From positions 6,954,017 to 7,018,016 of the forward strand of contig NZ_JQML01000001.1 of the NCBI RefSeq assembly GCF_000744705.1: a DNA stretch of 64,000 nt, in the 5' to 3' direction. This document shows, in pieces, positions 56,592-64,000 of the stretch. A model generated the notes under the pieces. It saw only the letters and a list, made by a program, of their open reading frames with translations, had not been told where the DNA came from and searched no databases. Source of the DNA: Streptacidiphilus albus JL83. Its GTDB lineage: Bacteria > Actinomycetota > Actinomycetes > Streptomycetales > Streptomycetaceae. The first letter of the stretch is position 1. Each line of letters opens with the position of its first letter. The translations under genes and the position numbers were made by a program.

Positions 56592-57728
56592 TCACCGCGC
56601 CGCTTCGGCGGCGGGTGCGGCAGTCTGCTCGGCCATGGCCCCTGCCCCTGCCCCGGTTCCTGCTCCCGCCTCGGCTTCCTCGCCCAGGTAGGCGGCGCGC
56701 ATCACGTCCTCCAGGTCGCTCTCGCTGATCGTCAGGTCCGATATGTGGTAGCGCGACACCAGCCGGCGCAGCGCCTCGGGGACGGTCGGCGGTGTCGTCC
56801 CGGCGGGTCCGAAGACGGCGCGGTCGCCCTCGCGGGACAGCAGCCGGATGCCGGGCAGCCCGGCGGGGTCCGCCCGGAGCCCGCCCTGCGGGTCGAGGTC
56901 GGCGTCCAGCTCGGCGCCGGCGACGGTCGCGTGGATCTGCCAGCTGCCGCCGAAGCGCTCCCGCAGCTCCTCCAGCCGGCCGTCGAGGACGATCCGGCCG
57001 TGGTTGATCAGCACACAGCGCTCGGCGAGGCGCTCGACCTCGGTCATGTCGTGCGTGGTCAGCAGCACGGCCCGGCCGCGCTGTTCCACCTGGTGCCGGA
57101 GGAATCCCCGGACCTGCTCCTTGACCACGACGTCCATGCCGATGGTCGGCTCGTCCAGGAAGACGATCGCGGGGTCGTGGAGCAGCGCCGCAGCGAGGTC
57201 GCAGCGCACCCGCTGGCCCAGCGAGAGGTGCCGCACCCGGGTGTCCCAGAACTCGGAGAGCTCCAGCAGCTCGTCGAACTCCTTCAGCCGGGACCGGTGC
57301 TCGTCGGCCGGGACGCCGAAGATGTCGCGCAGGATCGCGAAGGACTCCCGGGCCGGCAGGTCCCACCACAGCTGGGAGCGCTGGCCGAAGACCGCGCCGA
57401 TGTTCCGGGCGTTGCGTTCGCGCTCCCGGTAGGGCACGACCCCGGCCACCAGCGCCTCGCCGGAGGTGGGTACCAGGATGCCGGTCAGCATCTTGATGGT
57501 GGTCGACTTCCCGGCTCCGTTCGGCCCCAGCAGGGCCAGCAGTTCACCGGGCGCGACCGAGAAGGAGACGTCCCGGACGGCGGTCTTCGACGAGCGCTCG
57601 GGCGCCACCAGCGCCCGCAGCGCACCGCGCAGCCCGGGGCTGCGCACCGTGGTGCGGAACGTCATCGTCAGTCCTTGCGCCACGATCCCGCCGGTCGCGG
57701 CGCTGCCACTGTCCCGCTGAGTCACCAT
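56592..57728 (-). CDS. ABC transporter ATPase (COG4586 type)
   Basis: The 378-aa ATPase has Walker A GPNGAGKST, the signature in the variant form LSLGQRVRCDL, Walker B AIVFLDEPTIGMD and the H-loop TTHDMTE. The C-terminal 80 residues form a regulatory region specific for this family, ending in an Ala/Gly/Glu repeat tail. It energises the two permeases downstream. ATG 57728 is preferred over an upstream in-frame ATG at 57755. Confidence 0.9.
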   Translation of the reverse strand: MVTQRDSGSAATGGIVAQGLTMTFRTTVRSPGLRGALRALVAPERSSKTAVRDVSFSVAPGELLALLGPNGAGKSTTIKMLTGILVPTSGEALVAGVVPYRERERNARNIGAVFGQRSQLWWDLPARESFAILRDIFGVPADEHRSRLKEFDELLELSEFWDTRVRHLSLGQRVRCDLAAALLHDPAIVFLDEPTIGMDVVVKEQVRGFLRHQVEQRGRAVLLTTHDMTEVERLAERCVLINHGRIVLDGRLEELRERFGGSWQIHATVAGAELDADLDPQGGLRADPAGLPGIRLLSREGDRAVFGPAGTTPPTVPEALRRLVSRYHISDLTISESDLEDVMRAAYLGEEAEAGAGTGAGAGAMAEQTAAPAAEAAR

Positions 57729-57891
57729 CACGCGGGCATGCTCCCGCAGCCGCACCCCCGGGGCGACCCAGTTTCGCAGGCTGGGACGCGGAGCCGCGCC
57801 ACCCCGGGCCGGGGTCGTTCACGCGGCGGGGTCGGCGGGGGACGATGGACTGCCCGTCAGCGGACGGGCGCAGCCTCCCGGAAGGACCACC

Positions 57892-59130
57892 ATGGGCCGG
57901 CAGTCCGACGCCGACTTCGGCTACACCGACGAGCTGCGCGAACGGATGGTGCGTCAGCTGCTGGCGGTGGAAGCCATCCGCACGCCCCAGGTGGCGGCGG
58001 CGTTCCGGGCCGTGCCCCGGCACCTGTTCGTGCCCGAGGTGTCGGCCGCCCAGGCGTACCGGTCCGAGGACGCGCAGGTCGTCAAGCGGGCTGCGAACGG
58101 CAAGGTGACCAGCACCGTGTCGGCCGCGCGGATGCAGGCGATCATGCTGGAGCAGGCCGGTGTCCGCCCCGGGACGCGGGTGCTGGAGATCGGCTCCGGC
58201 GGTTGCAACGCCGCGCTGCTCGCCGAGCTGGTCGGCGCGGACGGGGAGGTCACCACCGTCGACATCGACCGCGACGTCACCGACCGGGCCCGCCGGCTGC
58301 TGGCGGAGACCGGCTACCCGCAGGTGCGGGTGGTCCAGGCGGACGGCGCGCTCGGGGAGGTGCTGCACGCCCCCTACGACTGCATCCTGGTCACCGTGGA
58401 GTCGGCCGACCTCCCTCCGGCGTGGACGGAGCAGCTGGCCGAGGGCGGACGGATCGTCCTGCCGCTCCGGGTCCACGGCACGACCCGGTCGCTCGCCCTC
58501 GAACGCGAGCGGGACCGCTTCGTCGGCCGCGACTACCAGCTGTGCGGCTTCGTGCCGATGCAGGGCGCGGGCGAGAGCCGGGTGCGGAACGTCGTGCTGG
58601 ACGACACCCACGGGGCGGAGATCACGCTGCGGCTGGACGGCGACGGGGCGCGGACGATCGCGGTCGGGCCGCTGCGGGCGGCACTGGCACAGCCGAGGGT
58701 GGAGGTGGCGACTCCGCTGACGGTCGACGGCTTCGAGGAACTGGACCGGCTCGACCTGTGGCTGGCCGACACCCTGCCCGGGTTCGCACTGCTCGCGGCC
58801 ACGCCCGCAGCCCGCCGGATCGTCCTGACCGCCTCGCCGGGCGGCGCGCCGGCGCTGCTCACCGACGACGGCCTCGCCTACCGGACCCTGCGCCGGACCG
58901 GTCCTGACCGTGGGGAGTTCCGCCTGGGCGCCTGCGGCCACGGGCCGGACGCGGCGGCGCTGGCGCACCGGGTGGCCGAGCAGATCCGGGCCTGGGACCA
59001 AGGCCACCGGCACGACCGCCCGCGCTTCGAGGTCTACCCCGCGTCCACGCCGGACGACCGGCTTCCGCCGGGGCCGGTGGTCGAGCGGCGGCACAGCAGG
59101 ATCGCGGTCACCTGGCCCGCCCGGCGGTGA
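57892..59130 (+). CDS. FxLD-type (PCMT-like) methyltransferase
   Basis: The 412-aa protein is a protein-L-isoaspartate methyltransferase-like enzyme: IRTPQVAAAFRAVPRHLFVP, the SAM motif LEIGSGGCNAALLAELVG, TVDIDRDVTDRARRLL and DCILVTVESADLPPAW (normal PCMT has a variant here), plus a C-terminal extension of 180 residues. This is the layout of the 'methyltransferase, FxLD system' proteins, which methylate Asp in RiPP-type lanthipeptides. No LanBC-like enzyme or FxLD peptide is seen nearby, so it is an orphan or has another target. Confidence 0.8.
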   Translation: MGRQSDADFGYTDELRERMVRQLLAVEAIRTPQVAAAFRAVPRHLFVPEVSAAQAYRSEDAQVVKRAANGKVTSTVSAARMQAIMLEQAGVRPGTRVLEIGSGGCNAALLAELVGADGEVTTVDIDRDVTDRARRLLAETGYPQVRVVQADGALGEVLHAPYDCILVTVESADLPPAWTEQLAEGGRIVLPLRVHGTTRSLALERERDRFVGRDYQLCGFVPMQGAGESRVRNVVLDDTHGAEITLRLDGDGARTIAVGPLRAALAQPRVEVATPLTVDGFEELDRLDLWLADTLPGFALLAATPAARRIVLTASPGGAPALLTDDGLAYRTLRRTGPDRGEFRLGACGHGPDAAALAHRVAEQIRAWDQGHRHDRPRFEVYPASTPDDRLPPGPVVERRHSRIAVTWPARR

Positions 59131-59157
59131 GCGCACCGGCGTGCCGGTCGACTGCGG

Positions 59158-59709
59158 CTACCTGCGGACGGTGCAGCGCATCACGGTGCGGCGGCGGCCC
59201 GGTGGGGTGACGTCCTGGAAGCCGGCGGCCAGGAACGTCGCGGGGGAGCCCATCCAGGTGTAGGAGCGGGGGCCGGGTTCGACCGGGTAGCCCTCGACGA
59301 TCCCGGCCCCGGCCTCGGCCGCGTAGCCGACGGCCGCGCGGAGCAGCCCGAGCGACAGCCCCCGGCGGCGGACGGCGCTGTCGACGAAGAAGCAGACGAC
59401 GGACCAGACGACCGCGTCGTCGACACGGGCGAGGACCCGCGAGCGCTCCAGCGCCGGATAGCCGGTACGGGGCGCGATCGAGCACCAGCCGACCGGCTCG
59501 CCGTCGTCGTGGGCGAGGACCCCGACCGGCGCTCCGGCGCGGACCAGTGCGGCGAGCCCCTCGGCCCGGGACTCCTTGGTCGAGGCCCGGAACTCGGCGC
59601 TGGTCAACCGCCAGCGCATGCAGGAGCAGTAGCGGAACGTGCCGTGGCGCTGCGAGAAGCGCTCCAGGTCGGCGCTGCGCCCGGCGGTGACCGGCAGGAA
59701 CTCGAACAC
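59158..59709 (-). CDS. GNAT family N-acetyltransferase
   Basis: The 183-aa protein is a GNAT domain with the cofactor loop SAVRRRGLSLGLLRAAVGYA and the later AGIVEGYPVEPGP. A Cys/Trp-rich start (GTFRYCSCMRWRLTSAEFRA) is shared with a streptomycete GNAT subgroup. The substrate is unknown. It converges with the methyltransferase gene. Confidence 0.85.
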   Translation of the reverse strand: MFEFLPVTAGRSADLERFSQRHGTFRYCSCMRWRLTSAEFRASTKESRAEGLAALVRAGAPVGVLAHDDGEPVGWCSIAPRTGYPALERSRVLARVDDAVVWSVVCFFVDSAVRRRGLSLGLLRAAVGYAAEAGAGIVEGYPVEPGPRSYTWMGSPATFLAAGFQDVTPPGRRRTVMRCTVRR

Positions 59710-59757
59710 CCCGCCATCCTTCCACCGGGCGCGCCCCGGCCGGGTCCGGCGCCCGGG

Positions 59758-60312
59758 TCAGTCCGCCACTCGGGTGAAGCGGGCGGTGATGGCGACGGCG
59801 GTGTCCGGCTTGATCATGCCGGCCTGGTTCCAGGTGATGCCGAAGTCGGCGCGGGCGATCACGAGTTCTGCCGTCAGGGTGACCGCGTCGGCCGAGACCT
59901 CCGAGGTGCGGGCGGTGAAGGTGTAGGGCTTGCTGGTGCCCCGGACCGTCAGTTCGCCGCTGACGGTGGCGGTACCGCCGGCGCCGGCGGTGACCTCGGA
60001 GGCGGCGAAGCCGAGGGTGGGGTGCTTCTCGACGTCGAAGAAGTCCTTGGACCGGAGGTGGGTGTCGCGCTTGCCCTGCTTGGTGTCGACGGAGGCGGCG
60101 TCGATGGTCAGGGTGCCGTGCGCGCTGCCGTCGGCGCGCACCTCGCCCTCACCGCTGACCCGGCTGAAGACGCCCTTCACGTTGAGTAGCCCCCAGAACG
60201 TCGGGGTCCCGATCGAGACGGTGGAGCGGGCGGGGTCCAGCACCCAGCGACCGGGGCTGACCGGCGGTTCGACGGGAGCCTGCTGGGTGCTGCTGCTGTC
60301 GGTGTCTGACAT
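59758..60312 (-). CDS. YceI-family protein
   Basis: The 184-aa protein matches YceI: RWVLDPARSTVSIGTPTFWG, VKGVFSRVSGEGEV, DASSV-type ASVDTKQGKRDTHLRSKDFF and PTLGFAASEVT, ending VAITARF. The YceI fold binds polyisoprenoid lipids. No signal peptide is present, as in many actinomycete members. A 13-base palindrome GGAAAG-C-CTTTCC (60319-60331) lies over the leader just before the start. Confidence 0.9.
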   Translation of the reverse strand: MSDTDSSSTQQAPVEPPVSPGRWVLDPARSTVSIGTPTFWGLLNVKGVFSRVSGEGEVRADGSAHGTLTIDAASVDTKQGKRDTHLRSKDFFDVEKHPTLGFAASEVTAGAGGTATVSGELTVRGTSKPYTFTARTSEVSADAVTLTAELVIARADFGITWNQAGMIKPDTAVAITARFTRVAD

Positions 60313-60724
60313 CGTGATGGAAAGCCTTTCCCGAAAATGACCTGTCGTCACATTTTCTGAATGAATGGATCCGGTTGGCGCCGGTGCCCTTTGCGGTCGT
60401 ATGCACGGCTTCGACTGCAGGGTATGACGGCCCGACAGAATCCGTATGCGGACGAGCGGGTGGCGGACTTCGTGGCTTCTGTCGCATCCGTCCGGGGTGG
60501 CCGGTGCGGTGGTGCGGGACAGGGGGTCGCCAGGGGTTGACATGCCTTGTGGTCTAGTCCAATGCTTGATCGGCAACACCGGCCGCGACCGGGCACTGCG
60601 GCCGCGCACAGCCACCGTGGCGAGTCGCGACCGTGCCCGGCGCGGCCGACGGCCGTGCCGCCTCCACCCCCACAGAGTCGGGCCCGGATGCCCCCACTGC
60701 CGCCGGGCCCCGGGAGGATCAGCC
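60313..60724. other. Divergent promoter region of yceI-like and beta-helix genes
   Basis: The 412-base region contains TTGACA (60537-60542) followed 17-18 bases later by AATGCT, with a dre-like site in the spacer, pointing to the gene at 60725. A palindrome lies next to the yceI-like start. No gene is seen. Confidence 0.55.
60550..60561. promoter_or_regulatory. DasR-responsive element (dre)-like site TGGTCTAGTCCA
   Basis: One base differs from the dre core TGGTCTAGACCA. It lies within a putative promoter spacer, as does the site before the chitinase gene at 31067. Confidence 0.7.
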
Positions 60725-62314
60725 ATGGCACGTAAGAGCATGCGCGCGCCCGCATGGACCGCCGCACTCGTCCTGGGCGCCGCCGCCACCGGCGCCCTGT
60801 CCCTGACCGGCGGGGCCTCGGCCGCGACGGTGAACCTGCTCGGCAACCCCGGCTTCGAGACCGGTGACCTCACCGGCTGGACCTGTGACGCCGGAACCGC
60901 GAGCGTCGTCACCGCCCCCGTCCACTCCGGCAGCCACGCGCTGGCCGGGACGGCCACGGCCACCGACGACGCCCAGTGCGCCCAGACCCTCAGCGTCCAG
61001 CCGAACACCGCCTACACCCTGTCCGGCTGGGTCACCGGGGACTACGTCTACCTGGGCGTGACCGGCGCGGGGACGACGGCGGCCAGCACTTGGACGCCGT
61101 CGGCGACCGGCTGGCAGCAGCTGTCCACCGGGTTCACCACGGGTGCGTCCACCACCAGCGTCACCGTCTACGTCCACGGGTGGTACGGCGAGGGCGGCTA
61201 CGGTGCGGACGACCTGGACCTGGTCGGCGCGTCCGGCGCGGGCGCCTCCGGCAGCCCGAGCGCCGGCGCGTCGCCGAGCGCGTCCGCGAGCGCGTCCGCG
61301 AGCGCGTCCGCGAGCGCGTCGCCGAGCGCCAGCGCCTCGCCGAGCGCCAGTGCCAGCGCGTCGCCGAGTGCCAGCGCCGGCGCCGGCCCGACCAGTGGGT
61401 CCGGTGGGACGACCGTCCAGGTGTCGAACGCGAGCCAGCTCTACCAGGCGCTGAACAAGGTGGTGCCGGGCGAGACCATCCAGCTCGCGGCGGGTGTCTA
61501 CAACGGCGAGTTCACGCTGCTCACCGGAGGGACGGCGGCTGCGCCGATCACCCTGGAGGGTCCGGCCGGGGCGGTGATCACCGGGACCGGGGTCGACAGC
61601 GCCTACGGCATCCACCTGGAGGCCGACTACTGGAACCTCCAGGGCTTCAGCGTCACCACCTTCCAGAAGGGGGTGGTGCTGGACGGCGCCGACCACGACA
61701 CCGTCAACGGCCTGAGCGTCTACAACATCGGTGACGAGGGCATCCACCTGCGGTCGTTCAGCAGTGACGACACCGTCGAGAACAACGACGTCCACGACAC
61801 CGGCAAGTACGACGCCGGCTACGGCGAGGGGATCTACGTCGGCTCGGCCAACAGCAACTGGGGCCAGTACAGCGGCGGCCTGCCGGACGCCTCCGACGAC
61901 GACGTGATCAGCGGCAACACCCTCGGCCCGAACATCGCGGCCGAGAACATCGACATCAAGGAGGGCACGGTCGGCGGCACCGTCGAGGGCAACTCCTTCG
62001 ACTCCGCCGGGGAGGCCGGCGCCAACTCGGCCGTGGCCTGGGTCGACGTCAAGGGCAACGACTACACGGTGACCGGCAACACCGGCGCCGACGCCTACCA
62101 GCAGGGATTCCTGGTGGAGCAGCTCTGGCCCGGGGACGGCTGCGGCAACTCCTTCGCCGACAACACCCTGAACATGACCGGGGCGCCGGGCTACGGCTTC
62201 GACATCACCGACCAGACCGCCTGCGCGAGCGTGCCCAACATCGTCTACAGCTCCAACGCGGTCACCGGCGCCGGATCCGGCGTCAGCACCGTCCCGATCA
62301 CGCCCGACAGCTGA
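60725..62314 (+). CDS. Secreted right-handed beta-helix protein with carbohydrate-binding module
   Basis: The 529-aa protein has a signal peptide (1-37), a CenC-type binding module (about 38-180) closely similar to that of the chitinase at 29374, a Ser/Ala/Pro linker (about 180-222) coded by repeats, and a right-handed beta-helix domain (about 225-529; QLYQALNKVVPGETIQLAAG and repeated NNDVHDT-type turns). Such folds occur in pectate lyases and other polysaccharide lyases or epimerases; the catalytic type is not clear. GGGAGG lies before ATG 60725. DasR-type control is inferred from the upstream site. Confidence 0.8.
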   Translation: MARKSMRAPAWTAALVLGAAATGALSLTGGASAATVNLLGNPGFETGDLTGWTCDAGTASVVTAPVHSGSHALAGTATATDDAQCAQTLSVQPNTAYTLSGWVTGDYVYLGVTGAGTTAASTWTPSATGWQQLSTGFTTGASTTSVTVYVHGWYGEGGYGADDLDLVGASGAGASGSPSAGASPSASASASASASASASPSASASPSASASASPSASAGAGPTSGSGGTTVQVSNASQLYQALNKVVPGETIQLAAGVYNGEFTLLTGGTAAAPITLEGPAGAVITGTGVDSAYGIHLEADYWNLQGFSVTTFQKGVVLDGADHDTVNGLSVYNIGDEGIHLRSFSSDDTVENNDVHDTGKYDAGYGEGIYVGSANSNWGQYSGGLPDASDDDVISGNTLGPNIAAENIDIKEGTVGGTVEGNSFDSAGEAGANSAVAWVDVKGNDYTVTGNTGADAYQQGFLVEQLWPGDGCGNSFADNTLNMTGAPGYGFDITDQTACASVPNIVYSSNAVTGAGSGVSTVPITPDS

Positions 62315-62317
62315 ACC

Positions 62318-62356
62318 ACGGCGGCGGTGCCGCGCTCTGCGCCGCACCGCCGCCGT
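62318..62356. terminator. Bidirectional terminator hairpin (13-bp stem)
   Basis: ACGGCGGCGGTGC (62318-62330) pairs with GCACCGCCGCCGT (62344-62356), between the convergent beta-helix and RIO kinase genes. Confidence 0.75.
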
Positions 62357-62375
62357 CACCGCTCCCGCCGGGACC

Positions 62376-63488
62376 TCAGTCGAGCCGGGCGTCATAGGCG
62401 AGTTCCCGTGCCAGTTCCTCGACGCGCTCCTCGGCCAGCCCCCGGGAGACGAACCAGGCGCCGACGTTGCGCACATCGCGCTCCAGGAACGAGCGACCGC
62501 GCGGATTGGCGACGATGTCGACGATCTGCGGAACGTCGATGATCACCATCCGGCCCTCGTGCACCAGGATGTTGTAGGCGGACAGGTCGCCGTGGGCGTA
62601 GCCGTCGCGGGCCAGCAGCGAGAGGTTGTGCCCGAGCTGCTGCCAGAGGTCCTCCAGGTCGATCTCCTCGGAACGCAGCTGCGCCAGTCGGGGCGCGGCC
62701 TTGCCCGACTCGTCGCCGATGAACTCCATCAGGATCTCGGTGCCGAGGATCTGCACCGGGTAGGGCACGGCCATGCCTGCGGCCCAGAGCCGGGAGAGCG
62801 CCGCGAACTCGGCGCCGGCCCACTGCCCGGCGATGGCCTCCTTGCCGAAGCTGGAGCGCTTGGCCATGGCCCGGCTGACCCGGGACTCCTTGTGGGACCG
62901 GCCCTCCAGATAGCCGGAGTCGCGGTGGAACATCCGGTGCTGTCCGTCGCGGTAGCGCTTGGCGGCCATCAGCGTCCGCCGGCCGGTGCCGGGCACGGCG
63001 CGCTCCAGCAGGAAGACGTCGGCCTCCTTGCCGGTCTTCACGATGCCCAGCTCGCTGTCGACGGCGGCCAGTTCGGTCACCACCCAGTCGGGGCGGGGTT
63101 CCGGCCCCTTCTCGGTCGGGGTCGACTGGTCCCAGGTGGACCAGCGGTCGCCGACGGGCGGCCCGTCGGAGGAGGCTCCGGCGTACTCGTAGCCCTCCGC
63201 GAACGAGTCCGGGTCGCCGTCCTCGGCGTAGTCGTACTCGCCGTCGTACTCGGGGTTGTACTCAGGGCTGTACTCGCTGTCGTTCTGGACGTCGTACTCG
63301 GCGTCCTCGTCGTACTCGACGCCGTCGCCGTACTCGGCGTAGGCATCCTCGTACTGCGGCTCGAAGCGGGCCGCGTACTCGTCGAAAGCCTGCCCGTAGG
63401 CGGCCTCTTTGTGGTGCTGGCTACGTTGCTTGCTGCTCTTGGAACGGATCCGGGAAAAAGACTCGGTGTCGGCAAAGCGCTCGCGCAC
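62376..63488 (-). CDS. RIO-type serine protein kinase
   Basis: The 370-aa protein has an acidic, Tyr/Asp/Glu-rich N-terminal third with repeated EY-x3-Y units (about 25-110). A RIO1-like kinase domain follows: VKTGKEADVFLLERA (P-loop-like), AAKRYRD (ATP Lys), YAHGDLSAYNILVHEGRMVI with the catalytic Asp, and IDVPQIVD (DFG equivalent). RIO kinases are ATPases/kinases linked to ribosome maturation in other domains; the bacterial role is unknown. GTG 63488 follows AGGAGA. Confidence 0.85.
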   Translation of the reverse strand: MRERFADTESFSRIRSKSSKQRSQHHKEAAYGQAFDEYAARFEPQYEDAYAEYGDGVEYDEDAEYDVQNDSEYSPEYNPEYDGEYDYAEDGDPDSFAEGYEYAGASSDGPPVGDRWSTWDQSTPTEKGPEPRPDWVVTELAAVDSELGIVKTGKEADVFLLERAVPGTGRRTLMAAKRYRDGQHRMFHRDSGYLEGRSHKESRVSRAMAKRSSFGKEAIAGQWAGAEFAALSRLWAAGMAVPYPVQILGTEILMEFIGDESGKAAPRLAQLRSEEIDLEDLWQQLGHNLSLLARDGYAHGDLSAYNILVHEGRMVIIDVPQIVDIVANPRGRSFLERDVRNVGAWFVSRGLAEERVEELARELAYDARLD

Positions 63489-63760
63489 TGTGATGATCTC
63501 CTGTGGTGAGCCCACCGGAGGGCGCGTCAGGCGCGCCGAGTCAGCCGGTAGGCAGGTGACGAGAAAGGGCGTATGGCGCGCATGCAGCAGCGCGCCGCGT
63601 CATCGCGGCAACCATCAGGGCGCACCCCCTTCAACTCACTCGTCACGACCGGGCTGTGAGTGCCCGGTGTTGCAGGAACGACAACATGTTATCCGTCGTC
63701 GGGAACGGTGCAACCTATTTATTTCGCCACCCCGGCGCGGCGGCCGGATACGTTGGGGCG

Positions 63761-64000
63761 ATGGTCACGCACGAGCACGAGATCACTGCCCCGGTCGACC
63801 TCTGCCTGTCCGGTGGCCGGCTGAACCTCGCCGCCGTCGGCTGGTCCCGGCAGCCGCTGCACCGGGCCAATCTGCGCGGCTGGGGGCGGAACAAGCGCTG
63901 GGAGTACTGGTGCGTGACCAGTCCGACCCACCTGGTCGCGCTGACCGTCAGCGACCTGGACTTCCTGGCCGTCAACACCGTGCACTTCCTGGAGTTCGGC
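63761..64000 (+). CDS. DUF2804 protein (cut by window end)
   Basis: The first 80 residues read EITAPVDLCLSGGRLNLAAV, GWSRQPLHRANLRGWGRNKR and WEYWCVTSPTHLVALTVSDL, as in DUF2804 proteins, which are usually about 330 aa. The remainder lies beyond the window. ATG 63761 is preceded by TTGGGGCG. Function unknown. Confidence 0.8.
   Translation, partial: MVTHEHEITAPVDLCLSGGRLNLAAVGWSRQPLHRANLRGWGRNKRWEYWCVTSPTHLVALTVSDLDFLAVNTVHFLEFG

Noticed and set aside
57892-60312. Search for an FxLD-type precursor peptide near the methyltransferase
   Set aside because: No small frame with an FxLD motif and ribosome site was seen in the neighbouring spaces.
1-64000. tRNA, rRNA, intact insertion sequences, CRISPR arrays, attachment sites
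   Set aside because: No cloverleaf-like GGTTCGA context other than the folD riboswitch loop, and no paired terminal repeats around a transposase gene were found by eye.

Overview
The window is very GC-rich actinomycete chromosome with strong G/C bias at third codon positions. Streptomycetaceae (Streptomyces, Kitasatospora or Streptacidiphilus type) is the best fit. Supporting signs are an MmyB-type XRE regulator, SigJ-type and BlaI/M56 regulatory pairs, an RsbW-like ATPase, a DUF574 methyltransferase, an FxLD-type methyltransferase, and chitinase-type genes preceded by DasR-like sites. I see no rRNA, tRNA, CRISPR array, intact insertion sequence or replication origin.

Layout. 1-15 kb is mostly single housekeeping and accessory genes: YqeY, a Tat lipoprotein with a dimethylformamidase-like domain, a DJ-1/PfpI plus GlxA-type pair, an APH-type kinase, a glycerophosphodiesterase, and an XRE-cupin regulator with two inverted-repeat operators. 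It also holds a 75-aa protein made of EREEII repeats, a HAD phosphatase coupled to a PurO-like IMP cyclohydrolase, a K+-channel-like protein and an RNase H protein. 15-33 kb holds folD under a ZTP riboswitch, several regulators, an ECF sigma gene broken by an amber codon, an internally deleted epimerase coupled to a SigJ-type gene, a MarR/SDR divergent pair, a secreted GH18 chitinase, and a stand-alone AICAR transformylase under a second ZTP riboswitch.

33.9-44.1 kb (possibly to 45.1 kb) is the most interesting part. Two 63-residue peptide genes, 78% identical and divergently oriented, each have the same 20-bp element about 98 bp upstream of the start codon. They are followed by two radical SAM/SPASM-like enzymes, a heme-oxygenase-like (HDO/PqqC-type) protein, a zinc-ribbon adenylate cyclase, a large AAA-type ATPase, a cytoplasmic S8 protease, a GAF protein and an MFS exporter, mostly with overlapping or nearly touching reading frames. 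This looks like a ribosomal peptide (RiPP) maturation locus with unusual signalling genes. The peptides lack Cys, so classical sactipeptide chemistry does not apply.

45-64 kb holds an MFS/MarR pair, a frameshifted L-fuconate dehydratase of deviating codon usage with a mutarotase, ArsC- and DUF574-type genes, a frameshifted double-Nudix gene, a 652-aa Glu/Val/Ala-rich protein, an ABC-2 exporter operon, an orphan FxLD-type methyltransferase, and YceI. It ends with a second secreted protein sharing the chitinase's N-terminal binding module and DasR-like site, a RIO-type kinase, and a DUF2804 gene cut by the window end.

Common themes are purine/folate one-carbon control (two ZTP riboswitches, folD, and AICAR transformylase and IMP cyclohydrolase as separate proteins), GlcNAc/chitin control (two dre-like sites), several recently broken genes, and many short in-frame tandem DNA repeats.
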